Shown: positions 1-5,897, numbered from the stretch's first letter. The stretch: 6,659 nt of DNA from Bacillota bacterium (GCA_023458835.1 JAEWWY010000230.1:1-6659); one strand, 5' to 3'. The notes: generated from the letters alone by a model not told the origin. Translations and numbers: made by a program.

Positions 1-272
1 CGGAGATGACGGGCAAGGAGCTGGAGCGCCTTCTGGGCCTGGCCAATATCACCGTGAACAAGAACACCGTGCCCAACGAGCAGCGCAGCCCCTTTGTGAC
101 CAGCGGCATCCGCGTGGGCACCCCGGCGGTCACCACCAGGGGCCTCAAGGAGCCGGAGATGAAGCAGGTGGTTTCCTTCATTGCCCGCATCATCAGGGAA
201 GGGGAAGGCGCCTGTTCCACCGTGAAAAACGAGGTAGTGGCGCTGATGAAGAACTACCCGCTGTACGAGTAA
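1..272 (+). CDS. glyA: Serine hydroxymethyltransferase, C-terminal part (5' end outside window)
   Basis: This is the C-terminal ~90 residues of serine hydroxymethyltransferase, the cytosolic PLP enzyme that converts serine and THF to glycine and 5,10-methylene-THF. The reading frame is open from the window edge and ends at a TAA at 270-272. The segment ITVNKNTVPNEQ, followed by SPFVTSGIRVGTPAVTTRG, is the highly conserved C-terminal domain signature of the family, and the arginine in SGIR belongs to the substrate carboxylate-binding site. The PLP-lysine region lies upstream of the window. The methionine at position 6 is internal and is not a start. The gene ends 14 bases before a strong hairpin shared with the convergent yhbY. 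The family call is very safe from the sequence alone. Confidence 0.96.
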   Translation, partial: EMTGKELERLLGLANITVNKNTVPNEQRSPFVTSGIRVGTPAVTTRGLKEPEMKQVVSFIARIIREGEGACSTVKNEVVALMKNYPLYE

Positions 273-280
273 GGAAAGAC

Positions 281-311
281 AAAAAGATGCCCCCGGCCAG
301 GCCGGGGGCAT
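281..311. terminator. Bidirectional hairpin terminator between glyA and yhbY
   Basis: A perfect 10-bp inverted repeat (ATGCCCCCGG / CCGGGGGCAT, 287-311) with a 5-base loop lies between two convergent genes. Read on the minus strand, the stem is followed by C and five T (bases 285-281), a classical intrinsic terminator for obg-yhbY. Read on the plus strand it is followed only by TTTGATCATT, so it is weaker for glyA. Confidence 0.9.
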
Positions 312-315
312 TTGA

Positions 316-609
316 TCATTCAAAGAAGATTTTTTGCTTGTCGCGGCTTTGCCGGTAGATTACGAACCGGCTGCCGATGCACTGCACGGGCTCGGCCCCC
401 GTCTGCTCGCACAATGCCTGGCAGGTTTCCCTTGCATCCGTGGGCGCGCCCCGCTGAACGCTGCACTTGATCAGTTCCCTGGCCTCCAATGCGTCGTACG
501 CCTGCTTGACGGTATTGGGGCCGATGCCTTCCTTGCCGATGTACAAAATAGTTTCCATGGTGTTGGCCAGGCTGCGAAGATAGGCCCGCTGCTTGCTGGT
601 AAGGCTCAT
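316..609 (-). CDS. yhbY: YhbY-family RNA-binding protein (CRM domain), ribosome assembly factor
   Basis: This small protein of 97 residues is made almost entirely of one CRM (YhbY) domain. Members bind pre-50S particles or 23S rRNA precursors in the cytosol. Family hallmarks are the LTSKQRAYLRSLAN start, the GKEGIG loop at residues 25-30 (the GxxG-type RNA-binding loop), then EARELIK, and a C-terminal TGAEPVQCIGSRFVIYR strand region. The start at 609 is chosen because the homologous part begins there and AAAGGAG (621-627) and AAGGA (614-618) lie just upstream. The 32 extra codons of the longer open frame would overlap obg. It lies 16 bases after the obg stop and ends at the shared terminator, so it is the second gene of an obg-yhbY operon. 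The obg-yhbY linkage is common in Bacillota. Nothing is missing from the domain. Confidence 0.93.
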   Translation of the reverse strand: MSLTSKQRAYLRSLANTMETILYIGKEGIGPNTVKQAYDALEARELIKCSVQRGAPTDARETCQALCEQTGAEPVQCIGSRFVIYRQSRDKQKIFFE

Positions 610-625
610 TGTATCCTTGGCTCCT

Positions 626-1894
626 TTATTCCACAAAATCAAATTCCATGTCCTCAATACGGACGGTATCGCCCTCTTTGGCCCCCGCTTCCCTGAGCGC
701 ATCAATCACGCCAACGCGCCTGAGGGTGCGGTGGAACCAGTTGATGCTTTCTTCCTCGCTGAAATTGACGCTGTCCAAAATCCGTGTCATACCCGGGCCG
801 GTGACATCGTATACACCACCTGTTTTTGTCACGGTGAAGCCTTCTTTTTCCTTGATTTCAAGCGGAATCTCCTCCACCTCAAAGGGAGCGGGAGGCAGCA
901 ATGTGCCAAGGAGCTGGGTGGTTGCGTCCATCAGCCCGTCAAAACCCTGGCGTGTGGCGGCGCTGACGGCAAAGACGGGGATGTCCTGCCCGGCCACATG
1001 ATCGCGCATGCGCTTCACGTTTTCCTCCGCTTCCGGCAAATCGCATTTGTTGCATACGACGATCTGGGGGCGCGCTGCCAAATCACCGTACCGGGCCAGT
1101 TCCTTATTGATCTGCTCATAATCGTGGATGGGATCCCGCCCCTCGCTGCCGGAGGCGTCCACTACGTGCAAAAGCAGCCTCGTGCGTTCCACATGGCGCA
1201 AAAAGTCCAACCCCAGCCCCACGCCCTCGCTGGCGCCTTCCACCAGCCCCGGAATGTCGGCCATCACGAAATCGTTGCCGTGGTGGCGGACGATGCCAAG
1301 GTTCGGCGTAAGCGTGGTGAAGTGGTAGTTGGCGATTTTGGGCCGGGCAGCGGTGACTACCGACAAAATGGTGCTCTTGCCCACGTTGGGATAGCCTACG
1401 AGCCCCACATCGGCAATGGTTTTCAGCTCCAGCAAAAAGGCGTGGACTTCCGTTTTTACACCGGGCTTGGCGAAGTTGGGCGCCTGGCGGGTGGGGGTGG
1501 CGAAGCGGCCATTGCCCCAGCCGCCACGGCCGCCCTTTAAAAGCACCTTCTCCTGGCCGGGGGAGAACATATCCGCTACCACGGCTCCGGTTTCCTGATC
1601 CTTGACCACGGTGCCCACCGGTACCTTGATGATAAGGTGTTCGCCTTTTTTGCCCGTGCAGCGGCCCCCCGCGCCATCAGTGCCGTTTTCGGCGGTGTAC
1701 TTCGTTTTGTAGCGGAAATCCAACAGGGTGTGCATGTTGCCATCGGCTTTCAATACAATGTCGCCGCCCACACCGCCGTCGCCCCCGTCCGGGCCGCCGT
1801 TTAATACAAATTTCTCCCTGTGAAAGGAAACACAGCCGTTGCCGCCGTTGCCGGCCTTGGCCGTGATGGTCACATGATCTACAAAAAGGGACAC
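626..1894 (-). CDS. obg: GTPase Obg (CgtA), ribosome assembly and stress GTPase
   Basis: This is an essential P-loop GTPase that acts in late 50S subunit assembly and stress responses. The protein has 422 residues, the normal length. The N-terminal glycine-rich Obg fold covers about residues 2-158 (GNGGNG, NGGPDGGDGGVGGD, GGRGGWGN). The G domain covers about 160-330: G1 GYPNVGKST at 167-175, G2 threonines 193-194, G3 DIPG at 213-216, G4 NKCD at 282-285, and G5 SAA at 311-313. The FLRHVERT segment follows switch II. The OCT domain covers about 345-422, with an acidic C-terminus. The GTG start at 1894 is chosen because AGGAGG (1901-1906) sits 6 bases upstream and the family begins near FVDHV. 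An in-frame ATG at 1930 would have almost no leader behind the visible promoter. It has its own promoter, precedes yhbY, and is not next to rplU-rpmA, its usual neighbours. Confidence 0.97.
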   Translation of the reverse strand: MSLFVDHVTITAKAGNGGNGCVSFHREKFVLNGGPDGGDGGVGGDIVLKADGNMHTLLDFRYKTKYTAENGTDGAGGRCTGKKGEHLIIKVPVGTVVKDQETGAVVADMFSPGQEKVLLKGGRGGWGNGRFATPTRQAPNFAKPGVKTEVHAFLLELKTIADVGLVGYPNVGKSTILSVVTAARPKIANYHFTTLTPNLGIVRHHGNDFVMADIPGLVEGASEGVGLGLDFLRHVERTRLLLHVVDASGSEGRDPIHDYEQINKELARYGDLAARPQIVVCNKCDLPEAEENVKRMRDHVAGQDIPVFAVSAATRQGFDGLMDATTQLLGTLLPPAPFEVEEIPLEIKEKEGFTVTKTGGVYDVTGPGMTRILDSVNFSEEESINWFHRTLRRVGVIDALREAGAKEGDTVRIEDMEFDFVE

Positions 1895-1900
1895 AGTGTT

Positions 1901-1906
1901 CCTCCT
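1901..1906 (-). promoter_or_regulatory. Shine-Dalgarno site that sets the GTG start of obg
   Basis: A perfect AGGAGG on the minus strand lies six bases before the GTG at 1892-1894. This favours the GTG over the in-frame ATG 36 bases upstream, which has no comparable site. Confidence 0.85.
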
Positions 1907-1944
1907 ATCCAATACAGCCAGCATTTTCATGCCATAGCTTTTCC

Positions 1945-1953
1945 ATTATACCA
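1945..1953 (-). promoter_or_regulatory. Extended -10 promoter of obg-yhbY
   Basis: The minus strand reads TGG-TATAAT here, a consensus -10 hexamer (1945-1950) with the upstream TGn extension (1951-1953). The matching -35 zone at 17-base spacing reads TTTCGC, a poor match, as is usual when an extended -10 is present. Transcription should start near 1938, giving a leader of roughly 44 bases before the GTG. The site lies just downstream of the nth terminator, so obg-yhbY is an independent unit. Confidence 0.75.
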
Positions 1954-1998
1954 TGAAAAGAAACGGCGCGAAAGGGACGCAGATGAGATGAATGCATG

Positions 1999-2042
1999 AA
2001 AATAGCGGGAAGGGGACTTTTTGAAAAAATTTCCCTTCCCGC
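1999..2042 (-). terminator. Hairpin terminator after nth
   Basis: A perfect 10-bp stem, GCGGGAAGGG (2005-2014) with CCCTTCCCGC (2033-2042), can be extended inwards by an imperfect T5/A6 pairing. On the minus strand the stem is followed by TATTTTC, a moderate U-tract. It begins 16 bases after the nth stop and separates folT-nth from obg-yhbY. Confidence 0.75.
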
Positions 2043-2058
2043 ACCCTACTTAAAAACT

Positions 2059-2742
2059 TCATAAAGAAGGTTTCATTTCCGATTTCCTGGTGGCAGCAGG
2101 TGCTTTGACCGAGACCTTTTTCAAATTCCGATAGTAGCGGCACAGCGAATTGAGCGTGCAGCTTTCGCAATCCGGCCGTTGGGCGTGGCATACCCTGCGG
2201 CCGTGAAAGATGAGCCAGTGGTGGGCATCCCGCCAATCGGCCTTGGGAATGGCCTTTTGAAGCTGCTTTTCCGTTTCTTCCACCGTTTTGGCCGTGGCCA
2301 GCCCCAGGCGGTTGCTGACGCGGAACACGTGGGTATCCACTGCGATGGCGGGGATGTTGAAGGCATTGGCCATCACCACATTGGCTGTCTTGCGGCCGAC
2401 CCCCGGCAGCTTTGTCAGCTCCTCCATGGTGCTGGGAACCTGGCCGCCGTGGCCGGCCACCAACTCCCGGCAGGCCATGACAATGTTGGTGGCCTTGCTT
2501 TTGAAACCGCAGCTTTTTACCATGGGGAACAATTCTTCCGGCGTGGCGGCGGCCATTGCAAAAGCATCGGGATAAGCGGCGAACACGGCGGGAGTAACCC
2601 TGTTCACCTGCTTATCGGTGCATTGGGCCGAAAGGATGGTAGCCACCAACGTTTCATACGGGTTGGTAAAATTCAGCTCCGGCCTGGGCTGGGGATATAG
2701 GCGGCTCAGCTCCGCCAGAATGGCCTTCTTGGAAATGGGCAT
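2059..2742 (-). CDS. nth: Endonuclease III, DNA glycosylase/AP lyase with 4Fe-4S cluster
   Basis: This base-excision-repair enzyme removes oxidised pyrimidines from DNA and cleaves abasic sites by beta-elimination. The protein has 227 residues, slightly longer than E. coli Nth because of a basic C-terminal tail (about 204-227). The helix-hairpin-helix LPGVGRKTANVV covers 112-123 with catalytic Lys118. Catalytic Asp136 lies in VDTHVFRV. The 4Fe-4S ligands have the exact family spacing C-x6-C-x2-C-x5-C (Cys185, 192, 195, 201). The LSAQCTDKQVN segment (38-47) is also diagnostic. The ATG at 2742 has AGGAGG eight bases upstream. The gene starts 35 bases after the folT stop with no terminator between, so it should be read from the folT promoter and lie under the THF riboswitch. 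A hairpin terminator follows. All key residues are present. Confidence 0.96.
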   Translation of the reverse strand: MPISKKAILAELSRLYPQPRPELNFTNPYETLVATILSAQCTDKQVNRVTPAVFAAYPDAFAMAAATPEELFPMVKSCGFKSKATNIVMACRELVAGHGGQVPSTMEELTKLPGVGRKTANVVMANAFNIPAIAVDTHVFRVSNRLGLATAKTVEETEKQLQKAIPKADWRDAHHWLIFHGRRVCHAQRPDCESCTLNSLCRYYRNLKKVSVKAPAATRKSEMKPSL

Positions 2743-2777
2743 GGGGGAGACCTCCTATGGAAAAGAATCTGTATGGG

Positions 2778-3338
2778 TCAGGCTTCAAACCCGCGCAGGG
2801 ATGCGGGAAGGCGCTTGAACAGCAGGCCCGTTTCCATCAGCAAGAACGCGTTGACGGGAAGCTGGGCAATGTTTTTGGCAAGGCGGGGCGGGAAGAGAAC
2901 AATAAACGCCTTGCCTTGCAGTATGGCAAGCCAAAGGGTATTGAGCAAAAGGTAGCACACGATGGTGACCGCCAATTCGCACGCAAGCAGCCTGAACCAC
3001 ACGGCTTTTCCGGAAAAGGCAAAATCCCTGTACGCCCTGTGCAGGAAAAGGCCGTAGATCAGGCCGATGGCCACATTGGTTATGGTGAAGCCGGGGAAAT
3101 AGGAACCGCCTGCGGGAAAAGCAAAAAAGCCTACCATATCCCCCAGCCCGCCGACCAATGCCCCGTGAACGGGACCCAACAGCATGGCGGCGGCGGCGAT
3201 AGGCAGGAAGGTGAAGCTGATGCGCAGCCAGGGGGCGATAGATATGGTCAGGAAACGTGTTACAACCTGCAACGCGACCAGGATGGCCATCAGCGTCAGG
3301 ACTTGCGGCTTGGCAAATGTGCGCAAGGATTTTTGCAT
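2778..3338 (-). CDS. folT: Folate-specific S component of an ECF transporter (FolT family)
   Basis: This integral membrane substrate-binding subunit captures folates and works with a shared energising module (EcfA, EcfA', EcfT), whose genes are not in this window. The protein has 186 residues with about six hydrophobic segments, near 12-32, 38-57, 58-75, 84-104, 113-135 and 155-176. The first helix carries an AxxxA pattern (Ala18, Ala22), typical of S-component contact with EcfT. The region RISFTFLPIAAAAMLLGPVHGALVG is followed by GDMVGFFAFPAGGSYFPGFTITN, then GLIYGLFLHR; this matches the FolT-type S-component fold. A C-terminal RLAKNIAQLPVNAFLL recalls the conserved folate-site arginine region. 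The ATG at 3338 has AAAGGAGGAG upstream. The THF riboswitch in the leader independently supports folate as the substrate. nth follows in the same unit. A different pteridine-like substrate is possible but less likely. Confidence 0.9.
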   Translation of the reverse strand: MQKSLRTFAKPQVLTLMAILVALQVVTRFLTISIAPWLRISFTFLPIAAAAMLLGPVHGALVGGLGDMVGFFAFPAGGSYFPGFTITNVAIGLIYGLFLHRAYRDFAFSGKAVWFRLLACELAVTIVCYLLLNTLWLAILQGKAFIVLFPPRLAKNIAQLPVNAFLLMETGLLFKRLPASLRGFEA

Positions 3339-3352
3339 GGTACTCCTCCTTT

Positions 3353-3380
3353 CGAATCTTGGAATGCCAAAAAAGATTCG
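3353..3380 (-). promoter_or_regulatory. Hairpin immediately upstream of the folT ribosome binding site
   Basis: On the minus strand CGAATCTT pairs perfectly with AAGATTCG. The inner part can add GG/CC around a CATT loop if four U are bulged out. It ends one base before the AAAGGAGGAG site of folT. It may be the expression platform of the riboswitch or a structure keeping the binding site open. It is not a normal terminator, since no U-tract follows it. Confidence 0.55.
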
Positions 3381-3402
3381 CTAGGGGCGCCCATGAGCAA
3401 AT

Positions 3403-3532
3403 AGCAGTGGGATGCGGCGATGGGAACTTATTTCATACCCTTGGGCACCGCACAGAAGGGAAAAGCCCTTCCGTTTCGTTTCATGACAACTCCCCGTTCA
3501 TGAACACTTGACGCGCCCAAACCTACTCTGCC
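3403..3532 (-). ncRNA. Tetrahydrofolate (THF) riboswitch controlling folT-nth
   Basis: The minus-strand leader matches the THF aptamer. P1 is GCAG (3531-3528) with CUGC (3407-3404). The conserved GAGUAG follows P1. P2 is UUGGGC (3520-3515) with GCCCAA (3446-3441). The conserved GCGUCAAGUG leads into P3, UUCAUGA (3504-3498) with UCAUGAA (3486-3480). ACGAA then precedes P4, ACGGAAGGG (3474-3466) with CCCUUCUGU (3460-3452). GCGGUG precedes the 3' strand of P2, and GCAUCC (3415-3410) precedes P1. The P1 pair GCAG/CUGC replaces the GGAG/CUCC that I recall from the well-studied streptococcal aptamer, a compensatory change. The P3 loop GGGGA can form the expected pseudoknot. The location before folT fits the class. 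About 22 extra bases lie between P2 and GCAUCC. Folate binding should lower expression. The exact ends are approximate. Confidence 0.88.
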
Positions 3533-3538
3533 TTACAC

Positions 3539-3565
3539 GAATCACGCAGGGCTGCTGCGTGACTC
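3539..3565 (-). promoter_or_regulatory. Stem-loop at the 5' end of the folT leader
   Basis: On the minus strand TCACGCAG pairs perfectly with CTGCGTGA around a 5-base loop. The stem extends to 11 bp, with one G-T pair, as GAGTCACGCAG / CTGCGTGATTC. It lies between the folT -10 box and the riboswitch, at or next to the predicted transcription start near 3560. No U-tract follows, so it is not a terminator. An mRNA-stabilising 5' hairpin is one reading, and an operator dyad is another. Confidence 0.6.
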
Positions 3566-3566
3566 A

Positions 3567-3595
3567 ATTGTACAGGATTTCGACAGCATCTGCAA
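3567..3595 (-). promoter_or_regulatory. Sigma-A-type promoter of folT-nth
   Basis: On the minus strand TTGCAG (3590-3595) and TACAAT (3567-3572) are separated by exactly 17 bases. The -10 matches five of six consensus bases and the -35 matches the TTG core. The start point is predicted near 3560, giving a leader of about 220 bases that contains the riboswitch. Confidence 0.7.
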
Positions 3596-3669
3596 GACCA
3601 ACTTCGTATAAGGGGAGCGGGGCATGGCTGCCTTAGGCCGGCAAAAATGTTCTTTTGCTGTTTAGGCCC

Positions 3670-3698
3670 TTGCCCATAGGGGAAGAAGCAGGTAGAAT
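3670..3698 (+). promoter_or_regulatory. Sigma-A-type promoter of icd
   Basis: TTGCCC (3670-3675) and TAGAAT (3693-3698) are separated by 17 bases. The -10 matches five of six consensus bases. The start point should fall near 3705, giving a leader of roughly 38 bases. The promoter is divergent from the folT promoter, with about 75 bases between the two -35 elements. Confidence 0.6.
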
Positions 3699-3742
3699 GA
3701 AGAAAAATCCCCCGCTTTTACGGGAGAGGGATGGAGCTTTAC

Positions 3743-4936
3743 ATGCACAGGATACCCATGAAAACGCCGCTTGTGGAAATGGACGGCGACGAGATGACCC
3801 GCATCCTCTGGCAGCGCATCAAGGAGCTTTTGCTGCTTCCCCATATTGATCTGAAAACGGAATACTATGACCTGGGGCTTCCAATGCGGGATCGGACAGA
3901 AGACCAGGTGACGTACGACAGCGCTATGGCCGCGAAAAAATATGGCGTGGCTGTAAAATGCGCCACCATTACGCCCAATGCCCAGCGGGTGAAGGAATAC
4001 GGGCTCAAAAAAATGTGGAAGAGCCCCAACGCCACCATCCGGGCCTTGCTGGATGGCACGGTGTTCCGCGCTCCCGTGCTGGTAAAGGGGATCACGCCCA
4101 CCGTCCGCACATGGAGGGAACCCATTACCATCGCCCGTCACGCCTATGGCGATATCTATAGGAACGTGGAGATGCAGGTATCCGGCCCCGGCAAGGCGGA
4201 GCTTGTGTTCACAGGGGCGGACGGCCATCAGATGCGGGCCGAGGTGTTCGATTTCGAGGGCCCGGGAATACTCCAGGCGGTGCATAACCTGCAAGGCTCC
4301 ATCGAGGCCTTTGCCCATTCCTGCTTTCAGTACGCCTTGTCCATCCGCCAGGACATTTGGTTTGCCACCAAGGATACGATCTCCAAAACATATGACCATA
4401 GGTTCAAGGATATTTTTCAGGAGATTTTTGATGCGGAATATAAGGATGCCTTCCTTCAGGCAGGCATCGAATATTTCTATACGCTGATCGACGATGCGGT
4501 CGCCAGGGTAATGCGAAGCCCCGGCGGGTTCATATGGGCCTGCAAGAATTATGACGGCGACGTGATGAGCGATATGGTGGCCACGGCCTTTGGCTCCCTG
4601 GCCATGATGACAAGCGTGCTGGTTTCGCCTGATGGCGTGTTCGAATACGAGGCCGCCCATGGCACCGTGACGCGCCACTATTACAAACATTTGAAGGGTG
4701 AGGAGACCAGCACCAATCCGGTGGCCACCATTTTTGCCTGGACGGGTGCGCTGAAAAAGCGCGGGGAGCTGGACGGGCTCATGGATTTGCAGGCTTTTGC
4801 CGGCAAGCTGGAAAAAGCCACCCTGGATACCATCGAGGGCGGCGTAATGACAAAGGATCTGGCAGCGCTGTTTGAAGGGGAAGCAAAGGGCGTCAGCAGC
4901 GAAGCGTTTTTGCAGGCTGTTGCGGCAAGATTGTAG
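3743..4936 (+). CDS. icd: Isocitrate dehydrogenase, NADP-dependent (eukaryote-like subfamily)
   Basis: This enzyme oxidatively decarboxylates isocitrate to 2-oxoglutarate and makes NADPH in the cytosol. The protein has 397 residues, typical of the homodimeric subfamily that includes human IDH1, rather than the E. coli type. Substrate residues are Ser94, Asn96 and Arg100 in WKSPNATIR, Arg109 in FRAP, and Arg132 and Tyr139 in ARHAYGDIY. Catalytic Lys210 is in ATKDT. Metal-binding aspartates sit near 250 and at 273 and 277 (YDGDVMSD). HGTVTRH (306-312) is the NADP 2'-phosphate-binding motif. The ATG at 3743 is preferred because GGAG lies six bases upstream and the numbering then matches the family. 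An in-frame ATG at 3731 is the alternative, but its GGGAG is only four bases away and lies in a small hairpin. It stands alone, with its own promoter and terminator. Confidence 0.96.
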   Translation: MHRIPMKTPLVEMDGDEMTRILWQRIKELLLLPHIDLKTEYYDLGLPMRDRTEDQVTYDSAMAAKKYGVAVKCATITPNAQRVKEYGLKKMWKSPNATIRALLDGTVFRAPVLVKGITPTVRTWREPITIARHAYGDIYRNVEMQVSGPGKAELVFTGADGHQMRAEVFDFEGPGILQAVHNLQGSIEAFAHSCFQYALSIRQDIWFATKDTISKTYDHRFKDIFQEIFDAEYKDAFLQAGIEYFYTLIDDAVARVMRSPGGFIWACKNYDGDVMSDMVATAFGSLAMMTSVLVSPDGVFEYEAAHGTVTRHYYKHLKGEETSTNPVATIFAWTGALKKRGELDGLMDLQAFAGKLEKATLDTIEGGVMTKDLAALFEGEAKGVSSEAFLQAVAARL

Positions 4937-5005
4937 TATCCGCGTTGAGCCTATGCCGGATGCGCTTTTCGGCTGCCGGGAAGGCAGTATAAAGCGTTCC
5001 GCGTC

Positions 5006-5050
5006 AAGCCCGGAGAGAGGAATGCATCCATTTCCCTCATCCGGGCTTTT
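5006..5050 (+). terminator. Hairpin terminator after icd, shared with the convergent gene
   Basis: AAGCCCGG (5006-5013) pairs with CCGGGCTT (5041-5048). Inner GAGGAA / TTCCCTC segments extend the stem imperfectly. On the plus strand the stem ends in TTTT then GCC, so it fits icd. On the minus strand no U-run follows it, so it would stop the TraX-like gene only weakly. Confidence 0.75.
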
Positions 5051-5063
5051 GCCATGTCCGCTT

Positions 5064-5849
5064 TTAGCCGAACAGGCTTGTAAACCAGGCGGCGATGGCA
5101 TCAAAATGCACGATGGCCGCCAGAATGGCCAGATGAAGGGGATAGGCCGCGTAACCCAGCCACTTGGGCAGCTTGAAGTGGGTGTCGGTGGAAAAGAGGA
5201 TCAGCGGCAGCGCCATCCAGGCCAGGGCCTGGGTACGGAAAAACGGAACGGCAATATCGCTCAGGTAAGGAACCTGGAAGATGGGCAGTTGCCAGCCGAA
5301 TACTTGGGTCACGGGATTTCCGTTGCCGCCCCAGAAAAAAGCGAAGGACAAAAAGGCCACAAACAGGCCGCTTCTGCTTTTGCGCGCCCCGTAGAGCATC
5401 AGCACAAAGAAAACGCCCCGCCATCCATAATCCGGTTTTAAAACGGCACCAAGGATCACCGCCAGCGCAGGGCCCCAGAGATGGCTCCAATACTTGTGCT
5501 CCTTGATGGCGATGATGCCAAGCAGCGCCAGCAGCAGCGTGAGGAAGATATTGGGCTCTATCCACGTGTGATTGAGGCCCAGCATATAAAACGGCTGGGC
5601 GACAAGGCCGACTACGGCGATGCGCAAAGCGTAGCGCCAGATGTCCCTGGTATATTCCGACCCGACTATCAGGCACCAGCCATACAAGGGAAACGCGATG
5701 CGGCCGATGAGGCGCATTTCCGGTACGAAGGGAAACAGCATTTTGCCCGTATGGTCAATGATCATGAAGACGAGCGCCAGAAGTTTGAGCAGGCCCGTAT
5801 CCGTGTTGCCTTGAATGATAGATGGTTGGAGCTTAAGCTCACGGCTCAT
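5064..5849 (-). CDS. TraX-family integral membrane protein
   Basis: This is a 261-residue polytopic membrane protein of the TraX family (named after F-plasmid TraX, which N-acetylates pilin). Chromosomal members in Bacillota are common and their substrate is unknown. Family features are LLALVFMIIDHTGKMLFP (about 23-40), then RLIGRIAFPLYGW (46-58), and the C-terminal KWLGYAAYPLHLAIL (229-243). There are about eight or nine hydrophobic segments, near 18-40, 46-65, 72-92, 98-115, 124-138, 143-153, 160-173, 195-220 and 229-254. The ATG at 5849 is chosen because GGGGAGG lies seven bases upstream. A consensus TATAAT just above it excludes the in-frame ATGs further upstream. No conjugation genes are nearby, so a transfer role is unlikely here. 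Acetyltransferase activity is inferred from the family name only. Confidence 0.82.
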   Translation of the reverse strand: MSRELKLQPSIIQGNTDTGLLKLLALVFMIIDHTGKMLFPFVPEMRLIGRIAFPLYGWCLIVGSEYTRDIWRYALRIAVVGLVAQPFYMLGLNHTWIEPNIFLTLLLALLGIIAIKEHKYWSHLWGPALAVILGAVLKPDYGWRGVFFVLMLYGARKSRSGLFVAFLSFAFFWGGNGNPVTQVFGWQLPIFQVPYLSDIAVPFFRTQALAWMALPLILFSTDTHFKLPKWLGYAAYPLHLAILAAIVHFDAIAAWFTSLFG

Positions 5850-5868
5850 TCCATCGCCTCCCCGAGCC

Positions 5869-5897
5869 ATTATAGCATGGCAAAAGCATGGGAACAA
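5869..5897 (-). promoter_or_regulatory. Promoter of the TraX-like gene
   Basis: On the minus strand TTGTTC (5892-5897) and a perfect TATAAT (5869-5874) are separated by 17 bases. The predicted start near 5862 falls at the Shine-Dalgarno site itself, leaving a leader of only about a dozen bases. Confidence 0.65.

Noticed and set aside
593..1540. A 315-codon open frame on the plus strand opposite obg
   Set aside because: It lies entirely over yhbY and obg, has no ribosome binding site fit and no domain; its composition is that of a complementary-strand shadow.
1946..2236. A 96-codon minus-strand open frame between nth and obg
   Set aside because: It overlaps the 3' end of nth in another frame and runs through the terminator and the obg promoter; no ribosome binding site or motif was seen.
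2179..2700. A 173-codon plus-strand open frame opposite nth
   Set aside because: It is antisense to nth, whose catalytic and Fe-S residues are all present; no independent support.
2757..3404. A 215-codon plus-strand open frame opposite folT
   Set aside because: The minus-strand folT has membrane segments, family motifs, a ribosome binding site and a riboswitch. The opposite frame gives a low-complexity Gln/Gly/Lys-rich peptide.
3633..3668. Direct repeat TTAGGCC (3633-3639, 3662-3668) flanking a GCAAAA/TTTTGC dyad upstream of icd
   Set aside because: The repeats are short, not clearly operator-like, and could arise by chance; there is not enough to call a regulatory site.
4964..4990. Small CTGCC/GGCAG hairpin after icd
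   Set aside because: Only five base pairs with no U-tract; the stronger hairpin at 5006-5050 explains termination.
3662..5104. A 480-codon open frame on the minus strand covering all of icd
   Set aside because: It is antisense to an unmistakable isocitrate dehydrogenase. Its protein is rich in His, Gly, Pro and Arg with no recognisable domain, as expected for the complement of a GC-rich gene.
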